The translations under genes and the position numbers were made by a program. A stretch of 64,000 nt of DNA. Origin: Alligator mississippiensis (taxonomy: Eukaryota > Chordata > Crocodylia > Alligatoridae). Positions 48,210-58,793 of this stretch are shown piece by piece. The stretch lies in assembly GCF_030867095.1 (NCBI RefSeq), contig NC_081824.1, positions 119,420,162 to 119,484,161 of the forward strand. Direction: 5' to 3'. The notes under the pieces were generated by a model that had not been told where the DNA came from, searched no databases, and saw nothing but the letters and a program-made list of their open reading frames with translations. How positions within the stretch are numbered: the first letter of the stretch is position 1; each line of letters starts with the position of its first letter.

Positions 48210-48402
48210 TGGCCCAGGAGGGCAGTAAAGCACTGGAGCAGGTTACCCAGAGAGGTGGTGGAAGCTCCATCCCTGGAGGTTTTTAAAACCTGGCTAGACA
48301 AAGCTTTGGCTGGGATGATCTAGTTAGGGATGATCCTGCATTGAGCAGGGGATTTGGACTAGATGACCTCTCAATCCTCATTTTCTATGATTCTATAATT
48401 CT
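48210..48402 (+). mobile_element. CR1 LINE 3' end
   Basis: Contains GAGCAGGTTACCCAGAGAGG, GGAAGCTCCATCCCTGGAGG, GGGATGATCTAGTTAGGGAT, GGACTAGATGACCTCTCAAT and a tail CTATGATTCTATAATTCT, the CR1 3' microsatellite-like end. A 14-base inverted copy of GGTTACCCAGAGAG lies just before it at 48196-48209. Confidence 0.92.
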
Positions 48403-48695
48403 AAGCAACCAAATACCTTTCAGAGTCAATTAAATGAAGTAGGGGAGCTTACAGTTCTGTTTTCTTCTCTTGTATGACTAGCTGGTCTACACAGGATCTC
48501 TTGCCCTGTTTTCTGAGCTTTGCACTCATTTACTATTTAAGCATGTGTAGTAGCAAATGTCAGAAGGCTTTGCTATGACAGACTATGGCGTGATTTGTCT
48601 CCACTTGTGGAATCAGTGGGATGACCCTTTTGGAGTATTCTGATGATATTCCATGTTTCCATTGGTACACAGAGTCACCTTTTTCGATTATCCTA

Positions 48696-49703
48696 TTTAC
48701 ATGAATCTAAAATGACCTAGAATTTAAGACAGCCCCCCAATAATTAGATTCTATATATGGAAAATGTATAAATTTGTCATAATTTTCCAGGTATAGAATC
48801 CAAGTAATGGCGGGTTGTCATGCAGCATTGGTGGTGTTGCTGACTGGCCAGGCAGGGATGGAGGTTCCCTGCGCTCCATGCTTGCAAGAGAATCCAGCCT
48901 GTGCCAAAGCTGAGCTTCCTGACAGTATGGTGGGCAAAGGGGTGGCAAGGGCGGGGAGCAGAAGCTGCAGAGGGCAAGTAGAGGAGGGAGCAGGTGGCTA
49001 CTCTGTTTCAGGATCTATGATCAGGCATGCCCAGCTGGGCCAAGCACCTGAGTCCTCACACCTGCCCCTGATTATTGGTTAATGTGACTGCCCCAGTTCT
49101 CTGCAACTGGACTGACTGCTGAAAGTGCCACTCACCCCTTATAAGCACACCTGCAGCCTCTGGCTGTAGGAACAGCTTCACATAGCCTCAGTCTGTTTGG
49201 CAAGCCTTGTGTTCACTGGTCTCTGATTCTTCTGGCTCCTGACTCAGCTTTGGCTTTCCCTGACCCTGATCCTGATCTTGGATCAACCTTGGTGTTGGCC
49301 CTGCTCTCTCTGGTTTCCCTGGCATCCTGACTTGGCTTCCTTGACCCTGCCCTTGGATCTTCCTTAGAAGTCAGCACTAGTTCTCTGGCTCCTGGCCTCT
49401 GACCTCGACTTACATCTCAGACTACATCTCTTGAATCTCCCCTCTAGGCCCTGGTAGCCTGTGCCTCTGCCCTGCTGACCCTCAGTTCACTCCTAGTGGC
49501 ATACCACAGGCATGGCCACCTACATACCAGCCAGAGCTTCACACTGTGGGTCTGATTCTGGCCCCAACTGAGACACAGGGACAAAGTCAAAGCTGCAGCA
49601 GCTAATGTCTCCCCCCTTTTGCATTGTATGTGAATCTAAGATGAGGGGATTTTCCACCCATGCTATTTGGGGGGTGGGAAACCATCTCTTAGATTCAAGT
49701 AAA
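48696..49703. mobile_element. TA-flanked (mariner-type) nonautonomous element, 1008 bp
   Basis: The left end is TTTACATGAATCTAA and the right end reverse-complemented TTTACTTGAATCTAA, each next to a TA dinucleotide (48694-48695 and 49704-49705). Subterminal sequences (AGCCCCCCAATAATTAGATT versus ACCCCCCAAATAGCATGGGT) extend the inverted similarity to about 70 bases. The interior is C/T- and G-rich with CTGGCTCCTGACTC-type near-repeats and no transposase. Confidence 0.8.
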
Positions 49704-49705
49704 TA

Positions 49706-52700
49706 TGTTATTTCATTGAACAACTCTGTCAGTTTATCAGGAAGGTGTTGTCAGGGGCTTTTAGCATTTCTGCTCTGACTAAATCTTCTCATATCCTTTT
49801 TTTCAGATTCTTGATTGCAGCATGTCCTTCTGAAATCTCAATTAGACTTATGTTAATAAGTTGTCACTGGTTTCTTCAAAATCTACTGTTGAAGTGGGGT
49901 TGGGTCTGCTGAAGGCTTCTTTAAAATACTTCATCTTAAAATTATTCATTTCTACTGCACTTTTCCATCTTTGCCTTTGACTGGCCATTTCCTGTTTTGA
50001 AATATCCCTGCAAGATAATAGAATCCCTGGGCATGCCTTTGCAAGCAGGGAACACATTGTCTGTTGTTCCACAGCATCAGGCCCTTCCACATCCCAGCAT
50101 AGCTGATCTGCTTCATTTGGTGACCTCTATTTATACCCATAATGTCAAAAACTCACATTTAACCTAAGTTTTAGAGTTCCATCTTGTGAATTATTAAGTA
50201 CTAGGATTTTTGATGCAGTGAAAATGTTCAACTTTCATTCATTTCATTGAGAAGAATGTATCACCTACTGGTTAAGGCATTGTTCTGGAAAAGAAGCAAC
50301 TCACTTCAGTGAATATTTCATATAAAATGCTCCACCTCTGTTCTAGTGCTGAATTCTCCCCATAAATCTCATCCTTCTAACTCAGGGCTGTGGGTTTCAC
50401 TTGGCACAAAAAGGGTATTTACAAGATGACTAGGCCAAAAGTCAGGTGCTATGGCACTAACCATTGCAACACCTATGTCCTTTTGTAAATTGAGCCCATT
50501 ATGATTCTGGACTTGTCTATACCTTTTTACCAGTGGGTGTTGGGGAGAATGGATCTGAGCATGCTTTGCCCAGCCTGCTCACTTTCACTGGAAGTTTGCC
50601 AGTGAGTCTGCTCTTGTCTTCAACAATAGCTTTTAGACTTGCTGGAGACCAAAGATGAAAGAGTGAGTTCTGGGGAGGGGCCTGGAAATGCCTTACTGGC
50701 AAATTTCTGGCTCTGGAGCAGACTTGGATGTGTTTCTGTTCCATGCTCTCTGGAACATGATGCTGACAGGACAGATGAGTTATTTCACTGGCATTTAGCC
50801 TGGGGTGTGAACAGAACCAGGCGTACAAATAGCTTAAGGGTCAAGTAGCATAATGAGAGGTGGGTGACTGGGGCACCAGCCCCTGGCACCCACTTAGAGG
50901 GAAGCCAAGAATGGAAGCCACTGCTGGCCCAGATGCCACTGCTGCCATAGCCAGCTTTGCCTCCTCTGCTGCTGCTGCCACCCAATGCACAGACTCTGTG
51001 GCTAAATACAGATATTCAAAAAGCCCAAGGCTGAATAGATTCAATCATCACAAGTTAGTCTAAGCCGCATAGATTGAACCAATAAGCATGCAACCAGATA
51101 TTCACTTTTGATTCTGGAAATGTGGCCACATGCCTGCAGTGGCCCAGGTCAGAAGCCAGGGGGTGCTAGAGCATAACTCCTTGCTGGGCTGGAGCAGATA
51201 GCTTGGGCCAAAGCTAGCCCGCTAGCTTGCAGGGGAGATACAAAGCATCCTGGGATTGTGGGGGACTGTGAGTTAACTTGAATCTGGAAGGGATCTGGGA
51301 CAGAAGTTCATTAAACTGATTTAACATAAATTAGTTAAGTCTGATACTGCTTCCATCTAGGTTTATCTTAAACTGGTTTGGGCCATTTTGAAAGTGGTTT
51401 ATGCGCACTGAACTTCTGTTGTGTTATGGATTTAAATCTGTTTCTGACCACTTATACCAGTTAATGTGCAATTTCTATCTGGATCAGAAAAAGGACCTGG
51501 TATAAAGGCAGAGAGAGGTGAGGGAAAAATCTCTGAAAAAGATAGTTGGAGTTGGTCATAGGAACTACTTCATTTGGTGTGATGCTAAGTTTTCTGTGTA
51601 ATTGAACATCTTTGCCCTGAGACAGCAGCCTGAAAATAGCCTGGGAGCAGTTTCAATCCTTTCTGGGCTGATGAGAGAGCCCATCCTCTTAGAAACAACT
51701 TGCAAACTGTGATTTTGATTCTGTTGCTTCCTAATGTAACAACATAACATTTTATTTTTTTAATTATATTTTTGGCTTTGAATGTCATATGCTAACTGAT
51801 TTGGTTCATTGGTTTTGTATAGAGACATGCAACAGCTTAGTCTTGGCAGCCTCCGGGCACTGGCAGTCAATTATGTTACACCCCTTAAAGACTGTTAACA
51901 TTTTCATTCTGTTTTGCTCTGCTGTGTTCTGGCTTCTGTTGTCAACCTTGTTGATTGTTGTTGTTGTTATTGTTTCTATTTTAGGAGCAGGCTTTTGCAA
52001 AGATAATGATGTTTGCACACCTTCTGCTCTGGTTGTTCCATGGGACTTCTTGTGCTGCTGTTGCCTGGAAATCATCTCTGGGTTTAGCTCAGCTTCAGAA
52101 CGGCTGAGTAGTTTTTAACTCATATACTGGCAGTTTTTTAGTGTGCTCCTATGTAGCTGACGCAGTGGGGGGTTAATCCTCATGACAAACATTATACCCT
52201 TTCCTGACTCACTTATACTTTGGAATCAAGGGTGAAAAAAAAAAAAGTTTTCTTTGAAGTTTTTTTTTTTTCCTGAATAGTCTGGCAAGCTAACTTCCCA
52301 GTCCTGAGCCAGAATTTAGATAAACTGGAATGCAAGCTCAGTGACTGTAGCAGATTGTACAAGTCACTACCAGTATGCTAGTTTTCCAGTGGCATCAGAT
52401 CATACTCCTTTGTTAAGAAGCCAGAAACATTATCTAGAGGCAACTTTCTTAGACAAAGCTTACCCTCAGTTGCGTTCTTCTATTTTACATTAATATTGAC
52501 TTTTCTAGTCTTTTAAAACATAACATAAAAAATTATAAAATGATATATTTAGGTTTTTTGGTTTTGTTCTTCATAAAATTGAAACCATTCCTGATCACTA
52601 GACATATGTCTGGCTGGCAAGTCCAAACAGTAGGAATGATGATCTAAAGTCCCTTTTCTGTTTGAAAAAGCAAAACAAATGTTGTTTTCTTTCTGGAAAC

Positions 52701-53300
52701 TCAGACAAATCCTGCCTTTATGTTGAACTCAGGAGGAGGTGTAGGTGTGGAATCTGACTGAAAGAATTGTGCTGTAAGTTCATATTTTCTCTTCATTCTA
52801 GCTAAATCTTGCCATCAGTTACCTGTGAGACTACCATTAATTTCAATGGAGGATGTGTTCAAGTATCAAGAGACAGATTTTTACCTTAGATATGATTATG
52901 AGTGACAGTGATGTAAAAATATGGAGTAACACCACTGAATCTAATGGAATTGTTCAGAGTTACATTGGTGTGCATGAGTACACCACTGGCTTCTTTGCAC
53001 GTAATACAGAATGTTTTTGTACTATATGCTGTGCAGTAATTCCTTCACTTTTTTGTTAGGCCAGTCTATATCTGAGGTGACACTGGCTTATATGTATGGG
53101 TATGATGCAGTTCCAAAGAAGAAAGAATGTTGTATCAGTGGAGATGTTCAAAAAAGCAATATTTTGCCTAAACTACATAATTTTAAAAATCAGAACCTAA
53201 ATTGAAGTGTTTCATTTCTTTTTCTTTTTTTTCCCTCCAAAACATCCTCCTTCTCCCCACTGATCTTTCAAAATAACTGGGTTCATTAGGACACTCTCTT
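49706..53300. other. Gene-free interval with probable old repeat material
   Basis: No gene recognised. 51050-51480 has the feel of an old DNA-transposon fragment (AACTGATTTAACATAAATTA, ACTGGTTTGGGCCATTTTGA), but I could not define paired ends. A tRNA-like fragment is possible near 50260-50340. Confidence 0.35.
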
Positions 53301-53319
53301 GATAGCTGGATATCATTCA

Positions 53320-53402
53320 GATCGTCATTCTGTGAGGCAGAGAACGGATCTGAACTAGGGTTTCCTACCTCTCCAGTGAGTGCCTTAATCATCTGCTATA
53401 AG
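53320..53402 (-). mobile_element. tRNA-derived SINE-like fragment
   Basis: On the minus strand: TATAGCAGATGATTAAGGCA (A-box-like) and TAGTTCAGATCC (B-box-like), matching the layout of the minus half of 39700-39832. Sequence up to about 53690 may continue the same repeat. Confidence 0.45.
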
Positions 53403-53920
53403 GTTTCAGGTAATGCATAAGTATTTGTTGGATTGGCAAAGAAAGAAAGTCTGTCTTGCTGGTTGCTGGGCTACTCACCTGGGAGGAGGGACACTTGGGT
53501 TTCAGTCTCTACTTTAGGTAAAGTTTCTTTGTACAGAGTACGGCAGTTAGCAGGAAGGAATGAGACTCCAAAGAGCACTGAGCCTGGTGGTGAAGGTCAT
53601 GTTCCTGTAGGGTGAGAGGTATGAGCTTGAATCACCTCAGACAGAGGAAAACGTTTCACTTGGGTCTCCCACAGCCTAGGTGAGTGCTGCAACTCCCGAA
53701 CACAGGGTAAAAAGCAAGTTGTGGCACCTTCTTTGGCAGTTTGAGTTTTGTGACTCCACCTCTAAATTTTATTTTTTTCCCAGCAAAAACAATTCAATAA
53801 ATTTGACCTGAATTTGTGAATACTTTGGGATGGCCAAAACTCAATATTCTGGCAAATTAACTGTTGGCTGAAAAGCAAAAAATCTTTTTTGCTTTATTTT
53901 TATTTCAGAAAGGTCTGATA

Positions 53921-54215
53921 GATTCATAGGTGTGAGGGGCTGGAAGAGACCTCTTGAGATCATCAGGTCCAGCCTCCCTGCACTTGGGCAGGAAAGACTG
54001 CTGGGGTAAGATGACCCCAGCAAGGTGAGCGTCCAGATGTTTTTTGAAGATATCCAGAGTAAGTGATTGTACCACTTCTGAGATGAGTTTGTTCCAGACC
54101 CTGGACACTCGAGTTGTAAAGAAGTTTATTTACAAGTCCTTATTTCTAATCTAAAGCGGTCTTCTAGCAATTTATGACCGTTAGTCCTAGTCTTCCCCTG
54201 GGGAGCCCTGGTGAA
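53921..54215 (-). mobile_element. CR1 LINE 3' end, antisense
   Basis: The plus strand begins GATTCATAGGTGTGAGGGGC then TGGAAGAGACCTCTTGAGAT and CATCAGGTCCAGCCTCCCTG, the reverse complement of the CR1 3' end, and continues into the CR1 body with GACCGTTAGTCCTAGTCTTC. Confidence 0.9.
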
Positions 54216-54717
54216 CAGACTTATGTATAAATTTGACCTCAGAACCTATTTATAAAGCAACATTCCATAGAGTGTGTCCCATGAATGTGTCCTTTCAACA
54301 CCTTCTAATGAGAGCTGCACATAAGTCACCATTGTATATTTGGATCACTAAGAGAAACTCCAACTCTGAAAACAGCTGAAAGATTACTTAATGGAATAAA
54401 GATGAATCCACCTTTGTCTTCTCTTCTATGCGACCACTCTGAACAGAAAAGAAAAATCCCATACATCATCCTTGGAGCAACAATATTGATACGTGGGAGA
54501 AGCCTTTTGTCAAGTTTGTATATGCTGCATACATTAGAAAGGTATCATGATTACTTTCTTTCTGGTATCTTAGTTGTGAAATTTCCCTTGGCTCTGTCTC
54601 TCAAGCCTCAGTGCTTATAGCTAAAAAGCAGCAGTTTGAGCCAGGGCTAAAGGCAGAAGGTTGGGTGGGGGAGGGTCAGCCCCAGGCTCCGGGTGGCCTC
54701 GTTGGGTGGTGGAGGGG

Positions 54718-54798
54718 CTGGCTGGGGCACAAGAGTGTTAAAGTGAAGAACCATGCAACAGGCAGCCCCTGCACTTTGGCATCCTTGTGCCCCAGCCA
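54718..54798. repeat. Long hairpin next to a MITE
   Basis: The arms 54718-54745 and 54772-54798 pair through GCTGGGGCACAAG and AAAGTG, with a short mismatched middle. The right arm runs directly into the MITE end at 54795, so the hairpin may be part of the same element. Confidence 0.6.
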
Positions 54799-55031
54799 CC
54801 ATCTACACATGCATTTCTGTGCAGTAAATGCCTCCACTGTAAGATAGTATTTCCCCAACTATCTTACAGCAATAAATGACTCTAGTGTAAGACAGTACTG
54901 TTCCCAACTATCTTATAGCAGAGTTAATTAATTTACTGTGCCCTAATACCAGCGGGTGTGTAGACAGTGACGCTTTACTGTGGAGCTCGTTAGTCAACTC
55001 CACGGTAAAGCACACATGTAGATGCACCCAC
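54795..55031. mobile_element. Palindromic MITE (GTCTACA-terminus family)
   Basis: The left end is CCATCTACACATGCATTTCT; the right end reverse-complemented is TGCATCTACATGTGTGCTTT. The interior has AACTATCTTACAGCA in near-tandem copies and an inverted TTTACTGTGGAG / CTCCACGGTAAA hairpin. Confidence 0.65.
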
Positions 55032-56932
55032 AGTGAGTTAGATTATGCTTGCATTGCTCTGATGGAAGCAAGACACTTTCTGGCTCTTTAAGGCACGCAA
55101 CTATATAGCTTAAATATATCTCTTGTGTAACAATCTTTTCAGTTTCCCTGACTACTCTTTTTAGATGAAGGGGCAGGGAGGGCAGGGGGCTCTTTGCTTA
55201 GACCCCTTTCAACCTTGTTTTGCTTTGAATGTTGTGGTGTGTCTGGTTCACCCACTCCCAATGTGCTTGGATAACCCAAAAGAAAGAGAAGGGTTTTTTT
55301 TTTATCCCTTTTCCCTGAGGAGAAAGAAGAGAAAAAAAAAGATTAAGATGTAAGCTGGCTAGATAAGCCAGGAACTGGGTTTATTACTATTGCTGAATAA
55401 GGGTACAAGGATATAAAAGCAGACCTGCTTTATTGGAGCTGGAGTGAGGTTGGTGGGAGACCTATGATGATTGTGTGCCACTCCAAGAAGAGATGTTTCA
55501 TTAATTACACATTAACTATGTGCACTGAGTAGGAGGTAGAGGATAAAAAATGCAGATGTTTCTGCTGCCCAACAGAATGAAAACCACTCTTGATCCTGTC
55601 AAAAGAACATTTTGAATCAAAGGGGCTTCATGGGAGTGAAAGAATGAGTTTTGTGGCTGAGTGCAATGGTGCAGCCTTTTAATCATTAAACCCTTTTATA
55701 GCGGTAAAATGAACATCCATTGTCATGGCCACTCCAATAGGGCCATCAGAGCTGGTGAAAAGGGAATGCTTTACGGAGGGCACTAAAACAGGACACAACC
55801 AGCCCAACTGCTGGAATTCTAAAGGTAACAACAGCAGTGAATGACAAAGAATGAAAAGGCAGCCCAGGTTGGTTTGCTCAAATTACTTTCTTCCCCAAGC
55901 CCTTCTTACAAGTGAAACATGCACCAGCTATAATGAGTATTAGTACTTCACAAGCTGGCTATTCCCTTGCTTTGTTTTCTCAGAGTTTTATAGTCTTGGT
56001 TTAATTTTTACTGTTCTTTAAGTGAAGGCTCCTTAGAAAAACTGATTGAAATGTTATGTTATTTTAAATCATTTTCTACACTTGTAGGAAAGCCATTAGC
56101 ATTGCCAGAAGAATGATCCCAGCCCCCTGCCTTCATTTATGCAAGATTGTTTTACAAATGAAACTTCTCCCCACTGCTTGAAAGCAACCCTAATTTCAAT
56201 ATGGAAGGCAATTGCCCTGCAGTTTTATTTATACTCTTTTCTTCTTTCTCCTTTTACTTGGTTCTTCAGCCTTCAAGCTATTTCGAAAAATATTTGATGA
56301 ATCTGCCCACTCCTTAGTTCACTTCTGTGATAAAAAATGACACAATAAAATATTTCTGAGGTCAAACTAGGAAATGTTAGAAAGCATCAGATAGTCCTTC
56401 CCCCCAAAAGATTATCCCTTCCTACATGCTTCGGAGACCCACATTGTAACACTTCTGGAGTAAAGCTGGGCAGAATAATATAATCCATTTAGTGGAGGAT
56501 TTCAATAGTTCAAATTTTAGTTTAGTTCTGACTGGAATGCAAAAACACGTATCTTTACCTTATCCATCAAACAGATTGTAGTCCTCTTTCTGGGGAGATG
56601 CCTCTGGTAGGCTATCATGGAGGTAGCCTACCAGTCCTTCTGGTGGGCTACTTCCTGTGAGCTCAGACTGCCAAGGAGTCACAAGCCTGGAAGGTGGGGA
56701 AACAAGTAAGTCTGCCAGCCATGCTGCTACAGAGCAAGGAACCGCAGAATACTGACTAGTAAACAGCCAGGAGAGTAAGCAGACAGAAAAGCTGCATGCA
56801 TGGCACCAGAACTGCACCAAAACTGACCCACACTTGCAACCTGAAATATTTTGATGCAGATGAACTGGCAGATCCACCCTAGTTAGTATCAATATAACAC
56901 AATATGGACATTACCAGTAACTTCCATGTCAG
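55032..56932. other. Gene-free interval
   Basis: No gene recognised. 55980-56360 lacks recognisable repeats and looks like a candidate conserved element. A minus-strand frame at 56560-56892 has no recognisable domain. Confidence 0.35.
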
Positions 56933-57191
56933 TGGGCGTACCTACACATGCATTAATGTGTTGCTGCTACTGCACTTGAAGTTTAGCACCTCTTATATGG
57001 GGTACTACATAAACGTGTAGTAGACAGTGCTAATGAACAATAGCAACAGCACACTGTCTTTTTATGATGCTTAATGTGCAGTAGATTAATTCTCCTGTCC
57101 ATTAGCGTGTTAGCATGGTTTTTGCCGTGATGTGCTAATGCACAGTAGAATTAGTCTACTGTGCATTAAGCATCTCGTGTAGATGTGCCCA
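56933..57191. mobile_element. Palindromic MITE, 259 bp (GTCTACA-terminus family)
   Basis: The left end is TGGGCGTACCTACACATGCA; the right end reverse-complemented is TGGGCACATCTACACGAGAT. The interior is self-complementary, with CTAATGTGCAGTA-type motifs on both sides. Same length as the copy at 4018-4276. Confidence 0.8.
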
Positions 57192-57760
57192 TTGAATGTA
57201 TATAAAAGATAATCCTCACAGAATTATGGTATGCTTTTATATTATATGAATAAACTGCAGACCATAATCAGTTACAAAGAAAAGCCATTTAAGTAACTTG
57301 GGGTGGGGAGGGGGAGACATGGGAGGGATTGAGGGGGTAGTGGGTCTATAGGAAGGTTTGGTGTGTCTGGGAAGAGTTTGGCAGGATTGGAGGTGGGCTG
57401 GCAGGTCTGTGGGGAGAATTAGTGTCAGGGGTTGCCCATCAAGGGGTAGCAGTGCAGGGTGCTAAAAACAGCCTAGTCACGGTCAAGGGACCTAGAAGGG
57501 TCTGTGGCAAGCCCTGGGGCTGTGGCAAGCATTTGGGATTTCCCAGCTCTGGGGATGTGCTCTGAAAGTGTGTTGATGTTCACTCGATTGGGCTAACTTG
57601 TTCCTAATTTAACTTAGTTCACTTCTTCAGGTGAACTAATTTATATTGGGCAAACCATATTTTGTCTGATTTAACCTCCCAGAATGTCTGCACAGATTAG
57701 GGCTTAGATCAGCCTTACCTGAGTTAGGCTGATATAAATGTAACATCTGCATGTACCCAA

Positions 57761-58203
57761 GGAGCATGTCCAGATGAGCATGGTCACGTTGTATGTGGTG
57801 CCGCAAACACGTTTATGGCACCACATACTGCACAGTCCAGTGTTCTCTATTGAAGGGCATGCTGCCCGAGAGTGCGCAGCACCATTTTTTTTTCTATGTG
57901 TTATTTTTGATCCCATGATATCCAGAGGTCAAAACCCTGCCCCAAGAAACAAAAAAAAGTGGAAAAAACCACTAGTGCAGCACATGCTCAGGCAGCGAGC
58001 AGTGCTGAAAAGCAGAGCCGGGCCACCCAGAGCCACGCTCTGCATCCAGCCAGGCTCCACACAGCAGAATTACTGCAGCTGCAGCCCCGGGAGGCCTGTC
58101 AGGACCCAAGTAAGGCTGCTGGGGCCAGCACAGGGAACAAGTTTCTGCGGTACAAGGTGCACTGCTGGTAGCTGTTCCCGGGAACCAGTCTGGATGTGCC
58201 CAA
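57761..58203. mobile_element. Candidate MITE with GTCCAGA-type ends
   Basis: The left end is GGAGCATGTCCAGATGAGCA; the right end reverse-complemented is TGGGCACATCCAGACTGGTT. A perfect 12-base hairpin stem (GTATGTGGTGCC at 57791-57802, complement at 57817-57828) lies near the left end. The ends resemble the GTCTACA family with an altered core. The open frame 57774-58292 across it is not a gene. Confidence 0.55.
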
Positions 58204-58301
58204 AGAGTCTATCAGTGTTTCACTACCATCTAAGGGTGAAATTTATTTGCTCACTTATTTATACTTTTTGTGGCTTACAACTACTCTATTAATACACACC
58301 A

Positions 58302-58554
58302 GGTGCGTCTACGCGTTCATTAATGTGCCTTAGATACTGTGCATTTAGTTTAGTACTTGCTTAATAAAGTACTAACTGAAGTACAGTAACTAAAGTTACT
58401 GCACAGTAGTGCCAGAACAGTTATTTTGTGATGCTTACTACACATTAGCCTAATAACACTGAGCTGTAGGCCATTAGCATGTTTTTTAAATGCCACGCTA
58501 CTATGCAGTGTTATTAGGCTAATACACAGTAAGCATCTCCTGTAGACATGCCCA
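58302..58554. mobile_element. Palindromic MITE (GTCTACA-terminus family)
   Basis: The left end is GGTGCGTCTACGCGTTCATT; the right end reverse-complemented is TGGGCATGTCTACAGGAGAT. The interior is self-complementary (TTATTAGGCTAATACACAGT). Confidence 0.75.
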
Positions 58555-58556
58555 CT

Positions 58557-58793
58557 GTGTGCATCTACACGTGGGCTTTCATGCACAGTAGCCTATTTTA
58601 TTGCATGTTAGTGTGTCTCAGCAAAAACCATGTTAATATTCTAATGTGCAGTAAAATTAGGCTACTGCGCTTTAAGTATCTTTAAAAATGCATGCATTTT
58701 CACTACTGCACATTTAGTTAGTACCTCACATTAGAGGTACCAAATTTAATGTGCAGTAGCAAAAACTTGTTAATAAACATGCAGATGCACCTC
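58557..58793. mobile_element. Palindromic MITE (GTCTACA-terminus family), abutting copy
   Basis: The left end is GTGCATCTACACGTGGGCTT; the right end reverse-complemented is GGTGCATCTGCATGTTTATT. It starts within a few bases of the end of the 58302-58554 copy, so the two insertions are side by side. Confidence 0.65.

Noticed and set aside
49100-49500. CT-rich stretch with TATAAGCACACC that could suggest a promoter of an LTR-type fossil
   Set aside because: I could not define terminal repeats, a primer-binding site or any matching partner. It sits inside a TA-flanked element and is better left as element interior.
50990-51480. Possible DNA transposon
   Set aside because: The sequence has repeat-like texture but no convincing inverted ends or target duplication could be paired.
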